Assembly (NCBI RefSeq): GCF_008630065.1
Contig: NZ_VWPL01000001.1
Span: forward strand, 1-64,000
Reading direction: 5' to 3'
Length of the DNA: 64,000 nucleotides
From: Blastochloris sulfoviridis
GTDB taxonomy: Bacteria; Pseudomonadota; Alphaproteobacteria; Rhizobiales; Xanthobacteraceae
The stretch's first letter is position 1. Every line of letters begins with the position of its first letter. Under the pieces are notes generated by a model. That model saw only the letters and a list, made by a program, of their open reading frames with translations. It made no database searches and was not told the origin of the DNA. A program made the translations under genes and the position numbers. Below, piece by piece: positions 18,169 to 27,065 of this stretch.

Positions 18169-19084
18169 CGAGTTTCCAGATGATCGCGTCGCGATACCCG
18201 GCAACAGCCTCGCCGAAAATCCGCCGTTGAGAACGGGATTTACGGCGAATGGACAATGACGCTCCGGCCAGATCAGCCGAATTTCGTATCAATTCGCGCA
18301 CACAATCCTGACGCGGCCCGCGCGTCCGCGGCCGAAACGTGCCCTCAAACGGCTGGCCCTGTCGACGGATTTGTCCTGACGCAGCAAGCCTTCTCGGTTC
18401 GCGATCCGGTCGGTGAGCCGGCCTCGAATTCCGCTGCAGAAGCGCTCGCGCCTTGCTTCGACGGGTGTTTCGCGCAGCGCGTGTCCCGGCCAAGGCTGGC
18501 CATACGCGCCTCGGCCCGCTCGTCTTCGATGCCCGTCATCACACGTCGCAGGGTATCCGGTCCGTCAAACCGTGACTCCGGAAGCACACTCTTTAAGAAT
18601 CCGTGCCCGTTAACGGAGTTCTTGGCGATCGGAAAAAGAGATTTCGGCCCTCTTGACCGCCCCTTTCATCGCGCCCGGCAAACTTAACCTTCAGCGTTCC
18701 GACGCCCGAAACGGGCTCGTCCGGCGGCGTCACCATGTGTCGCGAAGCGCCCTGGCGCGCGTGAATTACAAATTATTTCAACCGGTTCCGCCGCCTATTC
18801 GGAATCGCCTCGGCCCCTCCCAGCCATCGGCTGCCTTGGACCTCCGCCATTAACGTTAGGATTGGAAAGGGCCCGTTTGAAGTGTGGGTATTGGCGTGAA
18901 TGGCTGTTTCTCTGATCCATGTCAGCCTTTTGTGTTGGCGCGCCCTTACTGAGTTCTCTAAAATTAGTACAAATTCGAAGTATAAATAAGCTACTGCTTG
19001 GATTGAGCGACAAATTCTCGATCCCATCCACACTAGCGACTGAGTTCAGCTTTCAGATTACTGCGCGAGCAGGAGGAAATTGAA
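18169..19084. other. Divergent intergenic region with an Fnr-like site, no supported gene
   Basis: This 0.9-kb gap lies between the Tat-exported hydrolase and the polysaccharide operon. The first 600 bases are GC-rich with open frames that show no ribosome site or family character. Bases about 18940-19060 are AT-rich and likely hold the operon promoter. A TGA-N6-TCA palindrome lies at 18912-18925. Confidence 0.65.
18912..18925. promoter_or_regulatory. Crp/Fnr-type palindrome, site 3, upstream of the polysaccharide operon
   Basis: CTGATCCATGTCAG shares the CTGA-N6-TCAG frame of the two sites near 9.1 kb. It lies 160 bases upstream of the first operon gene, which starts at 19085. A 14-base match is weak alone; its value comes from the repeat of the same half-sites. 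Confidence 0.5.
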
Positions 19085-19945
19085 ATGAACGAACATGCCT
19101 CGAGGCTCGGATCATTTACCCTTCTCGACCGGGAAGATGCTGCGCATGAGTTTGCGCCTGAACGCGGCGCGTCGGCTGTCCGCGGCGCCAAGGACTCCGA
19201 GGCGAAGGTTCGTCAGGCGGTGATCATGGCCGGCGGCAAGGGAACGCGGTTGCATCCCTATTCGGCCGTGTTCCCGAAGCCGCTGATGCCGCTCGGCGAC
19301 ATGCCGATTCTCGAACTGCTGCTGCGGCGGCTGAAGGCGGCGGGCGTGTGCGACGTGATCGTCGCCGTCAATCACCTCGGGCACCTGATCGAGACCTATT
19401 TCGGCGACGGGTCCAATCTCGGCATGCGCATTCGCTACTCCAACGAAAGCAAGCCGCTGGGGACCGCCGGCGCTCTCGGCAACATGCTCGACATGCTCGA
19501 CGAGAACTTCTTCCTGGCCAATGGCGATCTTCTGACGACGATGGACCTGTCGCGCATGGCGCAGACCCATCTCGCGGACGACGCCGACGCTTCGGTCGGC
19601 ATCTTCGAGCGCGAGAACAAGATCGATTTCGGCCTGATCGAGTTCGATCACACCAACCGCCTGTGCGCCTACCGCGAGAAGCCGGTAACCAAATATTATG
19701 TCAGCATGGGTATTTACGTGCTCCGTCGCGAGGCGATCCGTCAGCACGTGCGCGATGTCGACTATCTCGACATGCCGACGTTGCTGGTGCAAATGAAAGA
19801 TCGAGACACCAACGTCATGTGCTTCCGGGACGATTGCGTGTGGCTCGACATCGGCCGTCCTGACGACTTCGCTCTTGCGCAGCAGATGTTCGAGCAGAAC
19901 CGCAACATTTTCCTGGGACAGCCCGAATGCGGCGCGCCCTTGTAA
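19085..19945 (+). CDS. Sugar-nucleotide nucleotidyltransferase (NTP transferase family)
   Basis: The nucleotidyltransferase signature VIMAGGKGTRLHPYS starts near residue 45, followed by PKPLMPLGDMPI and a metal-binding NGDLL near 140. The family transfers NMP to sugar 1-phosphates to make GDP-, UDP- or dTDP-sugars. The first 40 residues are an unrelated polar extension. The C-terminus lacks the hexapeptide repeats of GlmU-like enzymes. AGGAGG lies seven bases upstream of the ATG. It is the first gene of the polysaccharide operon and overlaps the next gene by 19 bases, so it probably supplies an activated sugar. The sugar and nucleotide cannot be told from the sequence. Confidence 0.88.
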   Translation: MNEHASRLGSFTLLDREDAAHEFAPERGASAVRGAKDSEAKVRQAVIMAGGKGTRLHPYSAVFPKPLMPLGDMPILELLLRRLKAAGVCDVIVAVNHLGHLIETYFGDGSNLGMRIRYSNESKPLGTAGALGNMLDMLDENFFLANGDLLTTMDLSRMAQTHLADDADASVGIFERENKIDFGLIEFDHTNRLCAYREKPVTKYYVSMGIYVLRREAIRQHVRDVDYLDMPTLLVQMKDRDTNVMCFRDDCVWLDIGRPDDFALAQQMFEQNRNIFLGQPECGAPL

Positions 19946-20850
19946 CCGGGGGGCGGGGATTCATCGGTCGGCATTTGGTCCGGTCTCTGAGAGGGCTCGG
20001 ATGCAGGGTGGCGACCGTTGGCCGCTCCCCCGCATCGGACCCTTCGGATATCGTTCTCGACGAGGCGTCCTGGACGCCATCGGCGCTTGGCGACATCATC
20101 GAACGCGAAGCGCCGGACTGGATTTTCCATCTTGCCGGATCGGCGACCGGGACGCGCGAGCAGCTCGACCGTGCAAACGTGCGGACGACACTCGCGCTCC
20201 TGGAAGGTCTCGCCCGCACCGCGCGGACGCCGCTGCTGGTCTGCGCCGGCAGCGCGGCCGAATATGGCGCGGCAATCCGTGACGGTGAGCCGGTGGCGGA
20301 GACGCTGGCGTGCGCGCCCGTGTCGGACTACGGCATCAGCAAGCACGCGCAAAGCTGCGCGGCGCTGCGGTTCGCCGAGGAGACCGGGCATCGCGTGATC
20401 GTTGCGCGGGTGTTCAATCCCATCGGCGCAGACATGCCCGCGCATCTCGCCTTGGGAAGCTTCGCGCGCCAGATCGCAGCAAGTTCCGATAGGTCATGTT
20501 GCCTCCGGGTCGGGAATCTTAACGTCCAGCGGGATATGATTGACGTCGAACACGCGGCGAAAATTCTAATTGATCTGGCGTTTACCGAAAATGCACGTGG
20601 TGTTGTTAATGTCTGTAGTGGCCAGGCACCGCTGTTGCGGGATCTGGTAGACTGCATGATCTCGTCCAGCGGCCGAAACGTGTCGTTGGAAGTCGATCCT
20701 GCGCGCGTGCGGCCGGGCGAGATTCGCACCATTGTGGGAAGTACGGCGCGGCTTGCGGAGTTCGGCTGCCTGCCGCCGCCGACGGATTTCCCGGCGGTCG
20801 TCGCCCGAATCTGGGAGGCGGTTGTCGACAGCACGGGCTCCCCAAACTAG
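19927..20850 (+). CDS. NAD(P)-dependent sugar epimerase/dehydratase/reductase (extended SDR)
   Basis: An extended short-chain dehydrogenase of 307 residues. It has the N-terminal nucleotide motif TGGRGFIG (residues 7-14), a catalytic serine region (CAGSAAEYG) and the Tyr-x-x-x-Lys pair in DYGISKHAQ (about 138). The C-terminal half binds the sugar nucleotide. Proteins of this type act as UDP-hexose 4-epimerases or GDP-4-keto-6-deoxymannose reductases; the exact reaction is not clear here. It overlaps the nucleotidyltransferase gene and lies 14 bases upstream of the pelD-like gene, so it is in the same transcript and probably prepares the precursor. Confidence 0.85.
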   Translation: MRRALVTGGRGFIGRHLVRSLRGLGCRVATVGRSPASDPSDIVLDEASWTPSALGDIIEREAPDWIFHLAGSATGTREQLDRANVRTTLALLEGLARTARTPLLVCAGSAAEYGAAIRDGEPVAETLACAPVSDYGISKHAQSCAALRFAEETGHRVIVARVFNPIGADMPAHLALGSFARQIAASSDRSCCLRVGNLNVQRDMIDVEHAAKILIDLAFTENARGVVNVCSGQAPLLRDLVDCMISSSGRNVSLEVDPARVRPGEIRTIVGSTARLAEFGCLPPPTDFPAVVARIWEAVVDSTGSPN

Positions 20851-20864
20851 GCGACGATCGATCC

Positions 20865-21962
20865 ATGTTTTTCCTTCGGACCTCCGGTGCCAGAGACGAC
20901 AAGGCTCACAGCACGGGGGAGGTTGGTGTTCGCGCCGCCCATCCCCAGCCAAGCCTGATCGAGCTGCTGTCGATCGAAAGCTGGCGGCGGTTCGTGCTCG
21001 AAACGCTGCTGCTGGTGGCGGCCGCGACGGCGTTCCAGTTGCTGGTGTACGGCAGCACCGTCGTGCCGGCCGGCGCCTTCCACCCCTACTGGGTGCCGGT
21101 GCTGCTGATCGCCTGCCAGCACGGCATGATGGCCGGCATGTTCGCCACGGTCGTCTGCTGCGTCGGCTATTTCGGCTTCGGCCTGCCGACCTATATCGTT
21201 GCCGAGGATTTCCATGCCAATGCCGCGGCGATCGCCGCGCGGCCGGCGGCTTGGCTCGCCGCAACGCTGGTCCTTGGCGGCCTGCGGACCCTGCACATCC
21301 ATCGCCAGACCGAGCTGGTCGACCGCCTGAATTTGGCCGAGCACCGGACCGAGGACTTCGCCGACGCGCTGGTGCGCGCAACCGACGAGATCCGGTCGCT
21401 CGAAGTGCGCATCGCGGCCCAGCTCGCCGACGCGGCGACGGTGTCTCGCACCTTGGCCAATCTCGATCTCGCCAGCCGGCAGCGTGCCGTCGCAAGCTTC
21501 TGCGACCTTCTGCGCTTCTGTGCCGAGGCCTCCACGTTCACGCTCTATCTGATCGAGGGGCGCGAAGCGGCCGCCGCTCTCGCCGTCGTCGATGACGTCG
21601 TCTGCCCGGTGGAGCAGTTCGCCCCGCTGGACGCCGCCGCGCTGCAAGCCGCGCTGGCGCGGTCCGGTGGTCGCCTCCCCGTCGGACAGGATCCGGCATC
21701 GGCCGGCCAGCCGGCGCACGTGTCCATCCTCGGGCTCGACGAGCCGGGGGCTCAGCCTCTCGGCCTCATCGTCTGCAGCGCGTTCCGCGCCAACGAGGAT
21801 GTCGGCCACGCCCGGCAGCGGCTCGACGAGCTGGGCCGCGCCTTGGCGAAAATTCTGAGCGTGTGCCCGCCCGCCCAGGCCGGCGGATACGTTCGCGACC
21901 GGCTCCAGACCGACCGCCTGCAGACCGACCGCCTGCAGGTGGTCCGGGAGGCGTCGCGATGA
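20865..21962 (+). CDS. pelD: PelD-like inner-membrane protein with GAF domain but no GGDEF domain
   Basis: Residues about 40-150 contain four or so membrane segments. A short coiled coil follows (about 155-200), then a GAF-like domain (about 210-340, ending LGLIVCSAFRANEDVGHARQRLDEL). The order matches PelD of Pseudomonas, but that protein (about 455 residues) continues into a degenerate GGDEF domain that binds cyclic-di-GMP. Here the chain ends at 365 with a short repeat (TDRLQTDRLQ, from a 15-base tandem repeat near 21898-21945). The R-x-x-D inhibitory-site motif is not evident. Position directly before PelE-, PelF- and PelG-like genes, with ATGA overlap to the next, supports the assignment. 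Activation by cyclic-di-GMP may be lost or moved to another protein. Confidence 0.75.
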   Translation: MFFLRTSGARDDKAHSTGEVGVRAAHPQPSLIELLSIESWRRFVLETLLLVAAATAFQLLVYGSTVVPAGAFHPYWVPVLLIACQHGMMAGMFATVVCCVGYFGFGLPTYIVAEDFHANAAAIAARPAAWLAATLVLGGLRTLHIHRQTELVDRLNLAEHRTEDFADALVRATDEIRSLEVRIAAQLADAATVSRTLANLDLASRQRAVASFCDLLRFCAEASTFTLYLIEGREAAAALAVVDDVVCPVEQFAPLDAAALQAALARSGGRLPVGQDPASAGQPAHVSILGLDEPGAQPLGLIVCSAFRANEDVGHARQRLDELGRALAKILSVCPPAQAGGYVRDRLQTDRLQTDRLQVVREASR

Positions 21963-22921
21963 GTCCGCGCCTGGAGCAATCCGGTTTCGCCGCGGCGGCC
22001 ACGCTCGGGCGGCATGCGCTTTCCGCGCTGCCCGGCGGTGTCCTTGCCGGTATCGCGGCGGCGGCCTTCCTGCTCCAGTTGATGCTGCTCGTCGGCCTTG
22101 CACGGGGTGCCCTCGGACTGGCGACCTATGTGGCGCTGCAGTTCCTGGTCGGCCTCGCCGCCTGGCTGGCGTTTCGCCGCTGGCTGACGCCGGCCGACGC
22201 TCCGCAGGGGCGCCTGTTCGCGGCACTGCAGTTCCAGGTGATCGTCTGGTCGATCCTCGCCGGTCCGTTCGGGGCGCTCGTCATCCTCGCCTATGCGTTC
22301 GCGCGCAAGGATCCCGCCTTCTCGCTGGCCGGGCTGCACGACCTGGACGACCCGCCATCCCCTGAGGAAGATCGCGTCGAACACCTCTACAGCGCCCTGC
22401 TCGATCACCGGCTGCGCATTTCCGGCGTCCACACAATCCGGCCGCTCGGTGAAGTCATTTCGCAGGGAACGCAGATCGAGAAGCTTGCCGCGCTGAGCAT
22501 CATCGCGCGGAACTACCGCGCGCCGTTCGCCGCCGTTCTCAAGCGCGCACTGGCCGACTCCGAGGCGCCGGTCCGCGTCCTGTCGTCGACCGTGCTGGCC
22601 GAGCTCAACAGCCGCTTCATGCGCGCCATCGGCCAGCGGCTGGCGGCGGTGGAGCAGGATCCCGGCTCGGCGGCGGCGTGGGGCGAGCTTGCAGACGCGC
22701 GCCTCGACTATGCCGCAAGCGGGCTGCTCGACCTGTCGCGTGCTCGCACGGAAACCGCGGGTGCAGTGGAGGCGCTGTCGCGCGCCGTTGGAATTGCGCC
22801 GAACGACCACGATCTGCACGTTCGTCTCGACGGCGTCCGCCAGCGCCTCGCCCGCTTTCCCGATCTGAACGCGGGATCCGACGGGGCCGACGTCGGCCGG
22901 CCGGCGACGGGGGCCCGGTAG
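21959..22921 (+). CDS. pelE: PelE-like inner-membrane protein
   Basis: This 320-residue protein has two to four membrane segments in its first 125 residues and a soluble helical C-terminal half with TPR-like repeats (LAALSIIARNYRAPFAAVLKRAL, WGELADARLDYAAS). Sequence alone identifies it poorly. The assignment rests on topology and its fixed place between the PelD-like and PelF genes. In Pseudomonas, PelE belongs to the inner-membrane complex with PelD and PelG that recruits the PelF glycosyltransferase. ATG 21959 overlaps the pelD stop by four bases and the stop touches the pelF ATG, so translation is coupled. Confidence 0.72.
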   Translation: MSPRLEQSGFAAAATLGRHALSALPGGVLAGIAAAAFLLQLMLLVGLARGALGLATYVALQFLVGLAAWLAFRRWLTPADAPQGRLFAALQFQVIVWSILAGPFGALVILAYAFARKDPAFSLAGLHDLDDPPSPEEDRVEHLYSALLDHRLRISGVHTIRPLGEVISQGTQIEKLAALSIIARNYRAPFAAVLKRALADSEAPVRVLSSTVLAELNSRFMRAIGQRLAAVEQDPGSAAAWGELADARLDYAASGLLDLSRARTETAGAVEALSRAVGIAPNDHDLHVRLDGVRQRLARFPDLNAGSDGADVGRPATGAR

Positions 22922-24412
22922 ATGACACAGGCTGCCGATGTCTGCCTGATCATCGAAGGCGGCTACCCCTATCTGCTGGGGGGCGTCGCCTCGTGGACCG
23001 ACGCCTATATTCGCACCTCGCCGCAGCTCAAGTTCCATGTCGTCTCGATCATGGTTTCGAGCCAGCCGCGCGTGCCGCGCTTCAAGCTGCCCGAGAACGT
23101 CACTGGCGTCACCGACGTTCTCCTGGACAAGTGCCGTCCCGGCACTGCGCCTTCGCCCTGGGACTGGCGCCGCGTCGCCGACCTCAGCAGCGCGGCCGAG
23201 GAAACGCTGGCGACGGGCGACGTGGTGGCGTTTGCGTCCCTGGTCGCTGGCCTGAAGGAGACGGGCTACGGCCAGGAAGCCCTTCTCGACTCCCGCCCGG
23301 CATGGCGGGCCCTGGAAGGCGCCTACGACCGGTTCCTGCCGGGGGGGTCCTTCCTCGGCTTCTTCTGGTCGTGGCGGTTTCTGCTCCAGGCCCTTCTCTC
23401 CATTTCCTCCGCGCCCGTGGCGGATGCTCGGGTTTTCCACGCCCTGGGAACGGGGTTCGCGGGCCTGATGGGCAGCTACGCCAAGGCTGCGAGCGGGCGG
23501 CCTCTCGTCATCACCGAGCACGGCATCTACACCAATGAGCGCCGCATCGACATGGCGACCGCCGATTGGCTGTTCGATTCCGGCAAGGGCGGCTTCGATG
23601 CGGCGGCCCAGGCGCCCGAGCTGCGACGCGTCTGGCTGCAGGCCTACAATTCGCTGTCGCGCCTCGCCTACGCCAGCGCCGACATCATCACCTCGCAATA
23701 CAAGGCGAACCAGCACATCCAGCGCCAGGACGGTGCACCCGAGGAGAAGCTGCGCATCATCCCGAACGGCATCGATGTCGAGCGCCTCGCCGCCCTGACG
23801 CGGGACACGCGGAGCCGGCGGCCGACAGTCCTGATGATCGGACGGATCGTGCCGATCAAGGACACCCGGACGTTCCTGATGGCCGTTGCCCAGCTCAAGG
23901 CGATGGTGCCCGATGTGATCGCCGTGGTGATCGGCCCGGAGGAGGAGGATCCGGCATACGCGTCGGAGTGCCGCCAGCTCGTGACCCAGCTCGATATCGA
24001 GTCGAACGTCAGCTTCCTCGGCCGGGTTCCCGACGTCTTCGAGCACCTCCTCGCCGCCGATGTGATCGTGCTGACCAGCATCAGCGAGGCGCAGCCGATC
24101 GTCATTCTCGAAGCGGGCGCGATCGGCGTGCCGGTGGTGTCGACCGACGTCGGATCCTGCCGCGAGGTGATCGAGGGGTTCGACGAGGATCCGGTCAAGG
24201 GCGCGGGCGGCATCGTTGTCGACCCCTGCGATCCCGTCGCGACGGCGAAGGCGCTGGCGACGATCCTGCGCGATACCGAGATGCGCCAGAGCATGGGCGA
24301 CGTGATGCGGCGCCGGATGTCCTGCTACTATCACCGCAACCGGGTGAGGAAGCTGTACGAAGGGCTCTATGACGAATTGAACGCTGCAAGCGAACGGGGT
24401 CGGCCGCAATGA
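22922..24412 (+). CDS. pelF: PelF glycosyltransferase (GT4 type)
   Basis: The 496-residue length and motifs fit PelF. The N-terminal domain starts EGGYPYLLGGVASWTDAYI (about 12-30), and ITEHGIYTNERRI (about 196-208) is characteristic of the family. The C-terminal Rossmann domain has PNGID (about 281), LMIGRIVPIKD, and the E-x7-E retaining motif in EAQPIVILEAGAIG (about 389). PelF is the cytosolic transferase that polymerises UDP-activated amino sugars into Pel. It is the best-recognised member of this operon. It begins at the base after the pelE stop and overlaps pelG by four bases. Confidence 0.93.
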   Translation: MTQAADVCLIIEGGYPYLLGGVASWTDAYIRTSPQLKFHVVSIMVSSQPRVPRFKLPENVTGVTDVLLDKCRPGTAPSPWDWRRVADLSSAAEETLATGDVVAFASLVAGLKETGYGQEALLDSRPAWRALEGAYDRFLPGGSFLGFFWSWRFLLQALLSISSAPVADARVFHALGTGFAGLMGSYAKAASGRPLVITEHGIYTNERRIDMATADWLFDSGKGGFDAAAQAPELRRVWLQAYNSLSRLAYASADIITSQYKANQHIQRQDGAPEEKLRIIPNGIDVERLAALTRDTRSRRPTVLMIGRIVPIKDTRTFLMAVAQLKAMVPDVIAVVIGPEEEDPAYASECRQLVTQLDIESNVSFLGRVPDVFEHLLAADVIVLTSISEAQPIVILEAGAIGVPVVSTDVGSCREVIEGFDEDPVKGAGGIVVDPCDPVATAKALATILRDTEMRQSMGDVMRRRMSCYYHRNRVRKLYEGLYDELNAASERGRPQ

Positions 24413-25788
24413 CGAGCATCAACCAAACGCTCGAAGCGATGACCCGTCAGCCCACCTTGACGAGCATCGCCCTCGCCTATCTCTACAGCGCCCTCATCGT
24501 CGCCGGACCCTGGATCTTCACGGTTCTCGGATTGGTCGGCCTGTCGATGGCGCCTTGCGGATCGTTCTGCGACCAGCTTCCGGTGTTCCGCTCGATCGTC
24601 ATCTACAATTCCGCATTCGCGCTCATCGCCACGAGCCCGCTCGCCTTTCTTTGCGGGCGATACGTGTCCGGAAACCTGCACGAGGGCCGGCATGAGACCA
24701 TCATGTTCGCCCTTGCCTTCGGCCTCCTGGTTTTCGCCGTGGTTGTCATTGCCCTGGCCGCGCCGTTCTATCTGTTCGCAACCACGCTTCAGCCGTCCGA
24801 GAAGATCGCCGCCATCCAGAATGTCGCGCTGATCGGCGCGTCATGGTTGCTGGTGCCGTTCTGCAGCGTCCTGCGGGCCCACAACACCGTGCTCGTCGCG
24901 TTCGGCGTCAGCAGCGTCGCGATGTTCCTCGGCAGCGGCCTTTTGCACGATCCCTCGGTCACGTCGCTGCTGTCGACGCTCAACGCCGGCTTTGCGATCA
25001 CCGACGCGATCATGCTGGTCGGGCTTGTCCGCCGGCTTGGCCCCCGCATGGCGCCCGACGAGGGTCTGGTCGTGTACCTGCGCCGGATGTGGGAGATTCC
25101 CGCGGCAGGGCTGGCCTTCGCGCTCGGCCTGTGGATCGACAAGATCATCATGTGGCACGCCGCGCCGGCCGACAATCTCATCGTCGCCAGCGTGCTCCGC
25201 ACGATGCCAAGTTACGACACCGCGATGTTCTGGGCGCAGTTGTCGGCGATCCCGGTCATTTCGGTGTTCTTCGTCCACGTCGAGACCCGCTTCTCCTCCT
25301 CCGTCGAACGTGCGCACGAGCGTTTGCGAAATCATGCGAGCCTGCGTGAGATCAAGCTCCTGATCAGTCACGTCAGGACGGCGGCGCTGTCCGGCATCGT
25401 GACGATGTTCTCGGGGCTGGTGATCATCGGCATCCTTGTCATTCTGTCGTCGTTCGTCTTCATGAACGAACTGGGACTCCGCCCGAGCTACATGGGTGCG
25501 CTGCGAACGGCCGTGATCGCCACCACGTTCTACACCAGCGCGATGTTCTGCTTCTATTTTCTGATGCACTTCGATCTGCGCCGGCAGGCGCTGGTCGTCG
25601 TCGTCACCTATGCGGTGCTGAACGCCAGCCTGACGCTCGTCTTTGTTCGGGCGGGCGAGGATTTCTACGGTTACGGCAATCTCCTCGCCTCGGCGATCGG
25701 CTTCCTGTTCAGCTTCGCCGTGCTGTTGCGCGAGCTTTCGTGGCTGCCATTCCACGTCTTCGTCACCAACAACGCCTCAGTCCGATGA
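24409..25788 (+). CDS. pelG: PelG inner-membrane polysaccharide transporter
   Basis: This 459-residue protein is almost entirely membrane-spanning, with about 12 hydrophobic segments starting at LTSIALAYLYSALIVAGPWIF. Length, position after pelF and the N-terminal pattern fit PelG, a MOP/MATE-like protein thought to move Pel across the inner membrane with PelD and PelE. The ATG at 24409 overlaps the pelF stop. It ends the tightly coupled gene block. A 144-base gap separates it from the next epimerase gene, which may have its own promoter in an AT-richer stretch. Confidence 0.9.
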   Translation: MTSINQTLEAMTRQPTLTSIALAYLYSALIVAGPWIFTVLGLVGLSMAPCGSFCDQLPVFRSIVIYNSAFALIATSPLAFLCGRYVSGNLHEGRHETIMFALAFGLLVFAVVVIALAAPFYLFATTLQPSEKIAAIQNVALIGASWLLVPFCSVLRAHNTVLVAFGVSSVAMFLGSGLLHDPSVTSLLSTLNAGFAITDAIMLVGLVRRLGPRMAPDEGLVVYLRRMWEIPAAGLAFALGLWIDKIIMWHAAPADNLIVASVLRTMPSYDTAMFWAQLSAIPVISVFFVHVETRFSSSVERAHERLRNHASLREIKLLISHVRTAALSGIVTMFSGLVIIGILVILSSFVFMNELGLRPSYMGALRTAVIATTFYTSAMFCFYFLMHFDLRRQALVVVVTYAVLNASLTLVFVRAGEDFYGYGNLLASAIGFLFSFAVLLRELSWLPFHVFVTNNASVR

Positions 25789-25932
25789 TTGGGATGAACC
25801 ATGATGCAGCAATCCTTCGTGCTCGGATACGCAAGAGCCTCACCTTTAGGTCGTTCACCTATATTGTTTCTCCACTGAGGGTGCTTGCACCCAGGTCGCC
25901 ATAAGCTTGAAAACTGATCGGACAGGCAAAAT

Positions 25933-26919
25933 ATGTTGAACGGTAAGAAGGTCGTTGTGACCGGCGCGGGTGGTTTCATCGGCAGCCACCTTGTCGAAGC
26001 CCTTGTCGCCGCGGGCGCCAGCGTGACCGCCATGGTGCGCTACAACTCGTCGTCCTCGATCGGCAACCTCGCATTCCTGCCGCCCGACATGCGGCGCTCG
26101 GTGCGGATCGCCAGCGGCAATGTCGAGGACAGCGACTTCGTCTTCGGCGTCGCGAAGGGACAGGACGTCATCTTCCACCTCGCGGCGCTGATCGCGATTC
26201 CCTATTCCTACGAAGCTCCGCGCAGCTATGTCCGCGCCAATGTCGAGGGCACCCTGAACGTGCTCGAGGCGGTACGCCGGTTCGACATCGCCCGCATGGT
26301 CCACACCAGCACGTCGGAGGTCTACGGCACCGCGCTCTATGCGCCGATCGACGAGAAGCATCCGCTGCAGGGCCAGTCGCCCTACTCCGCCACCAAGATC
26401 GGCGCCGACAAGCTGGCCGAGAGCTATTTCCGCTCGTTCGAGACGCCGGTGGTCACCGTACGGCCGTTCAACACGTTCGGCCCGCGCCAGAGCGCGCGCG
26501 CGTTCATCCCGACCATCATCTCCCAGGCCCTGGCGCGCGACGAGATCCATCTCGGCTCGCTGACGCCCGAGCGGGACATGACCTTCGTGAGCGACACCGT
26601 CGCGGGCTTCCTGGCCGCGGCGACGGCGCCCGGCGTCCCCGGCATGACCCTCAATCTCGGGACCGGCGTCACGCACTCGGTAGGCTGGTTCGCAAAGCGG
26701 ATTCTCGAACTTATGAAGCTGGACAAACCGATCGTTCAGGACGAAGACCGTCTGCGTCCGGCGCTCAGCGAGGTCATGAAGCTCGTCTCGGACAACGCGC
26801 TGGCCAAGACGGCCATGGGCTGGACGCCGACCGTGTCGATCGACGACGGACTTCTGCGAACCATCGAGTTCGTGACGAACAATCTGGGGCGGTACGACAC
26901 GAGCGCGTACGTGCGTTGA
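25933..26919 (+). CDS. NAD-dependent sugar epimerase/dehydratase (LegB/GalE-type extended SDR)
   Basis: A 328-residue extended SDR with the nucleotide-binding motif VTGAGGFIGSHLVE (residues 9-22), HLAALIAIPYSY, the catalytic threonine/serine region STSEVYG and the YSATKIGADK pair (about 155). The start (GGFIGSHLVEAL, then MVRYNSSSSIGNL) is typical of LegB-like UDP-amino-sugar dehydratases and related 4-epimerases. Pel synthesis in Pseudomonas needs UDP-GalNAc supplied by a UDP-GlcNAc 4-epimerase (PelX), so a role in making the amino-sugar precursor fits. The exact reaction is not settled by the sequence. A strong hairpin follows the stop. Confidence 0.85.
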   Translation: MLNGKKVVVTGAGGFIGSHLVEALVAAGASVTAMVRYNSSSSIGNLAFLPPDMRRSVRIASGNVEDSDFVFGVAKGQDVIFHLAALIAIPYSYEAPRSYVRANVEGTLNVLEAVRRFDIARMVHTSTSEVYGTALYAPIDEKHPLQGQSPYSATKIGADKLAESYFRSFETPVVTVRPFNTFGPRQSARAFIPTIISQALARDEIHLGSLTPERDMTFVSDTVAGFLAAATAPGVPGMTLNLGTGVTHSVGWFAKRILELMKLDKPIVQDEDRLRPALSEVMKLVSDNALAKTAMGWTPTVSIDDGLLRTIEFVTNNLGRYDTSAYVR

Positions 26920-26924
26920 TCATC

Positions 26925-26949
26925 GGCCGGGGTCGTCCCGGCCCCGGCC
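26925..26949 (+). terminator. GC-rich hairpin after the epimerase gene
   Basis: GGCCGGGG (26925-26932) pairs with CCCCGGCC (26942-26949) around a 9-base loop, six bases after the stop codon. No T-run follows, so partial termination or RNA protection is more likely than a full stop; the TPR gene continues on the same strand. Confidence 0.5.
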
Positions 26950-26960
26950 TATCATGCGGT

Positions 26961-26988
26961 TTCCGGTTGACCCTTCGGGACACCGGAA
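26961..26988. repeat. REP-like intergenic palindrome, copy 2
   Basis: TTCCGGTTGACCC, a TTC turn, and GGGACACCGGAA form an imperfect palindrome like those at 17168, 45788 and 47858. It lies between the epimerase hairpin and the TPR gene. Confidence 0.7.
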
Positions 26989-27065
26989 ACGGGCAAATCG
27001 GCCGACCGGTTCGGCAGAGCGGTGGAGGCGGCGACGTCTCGCATTCGGAAATCGAGGGCGCACTC

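Noticed and set aside
18256-18687. Plus-strand open frame of 143 codons between the hydrolase and the polysaccharide operon
   Set aside because: It has no ribosome site or domain signal and competes with another open frame on the opposite strand; treated as non-coding.
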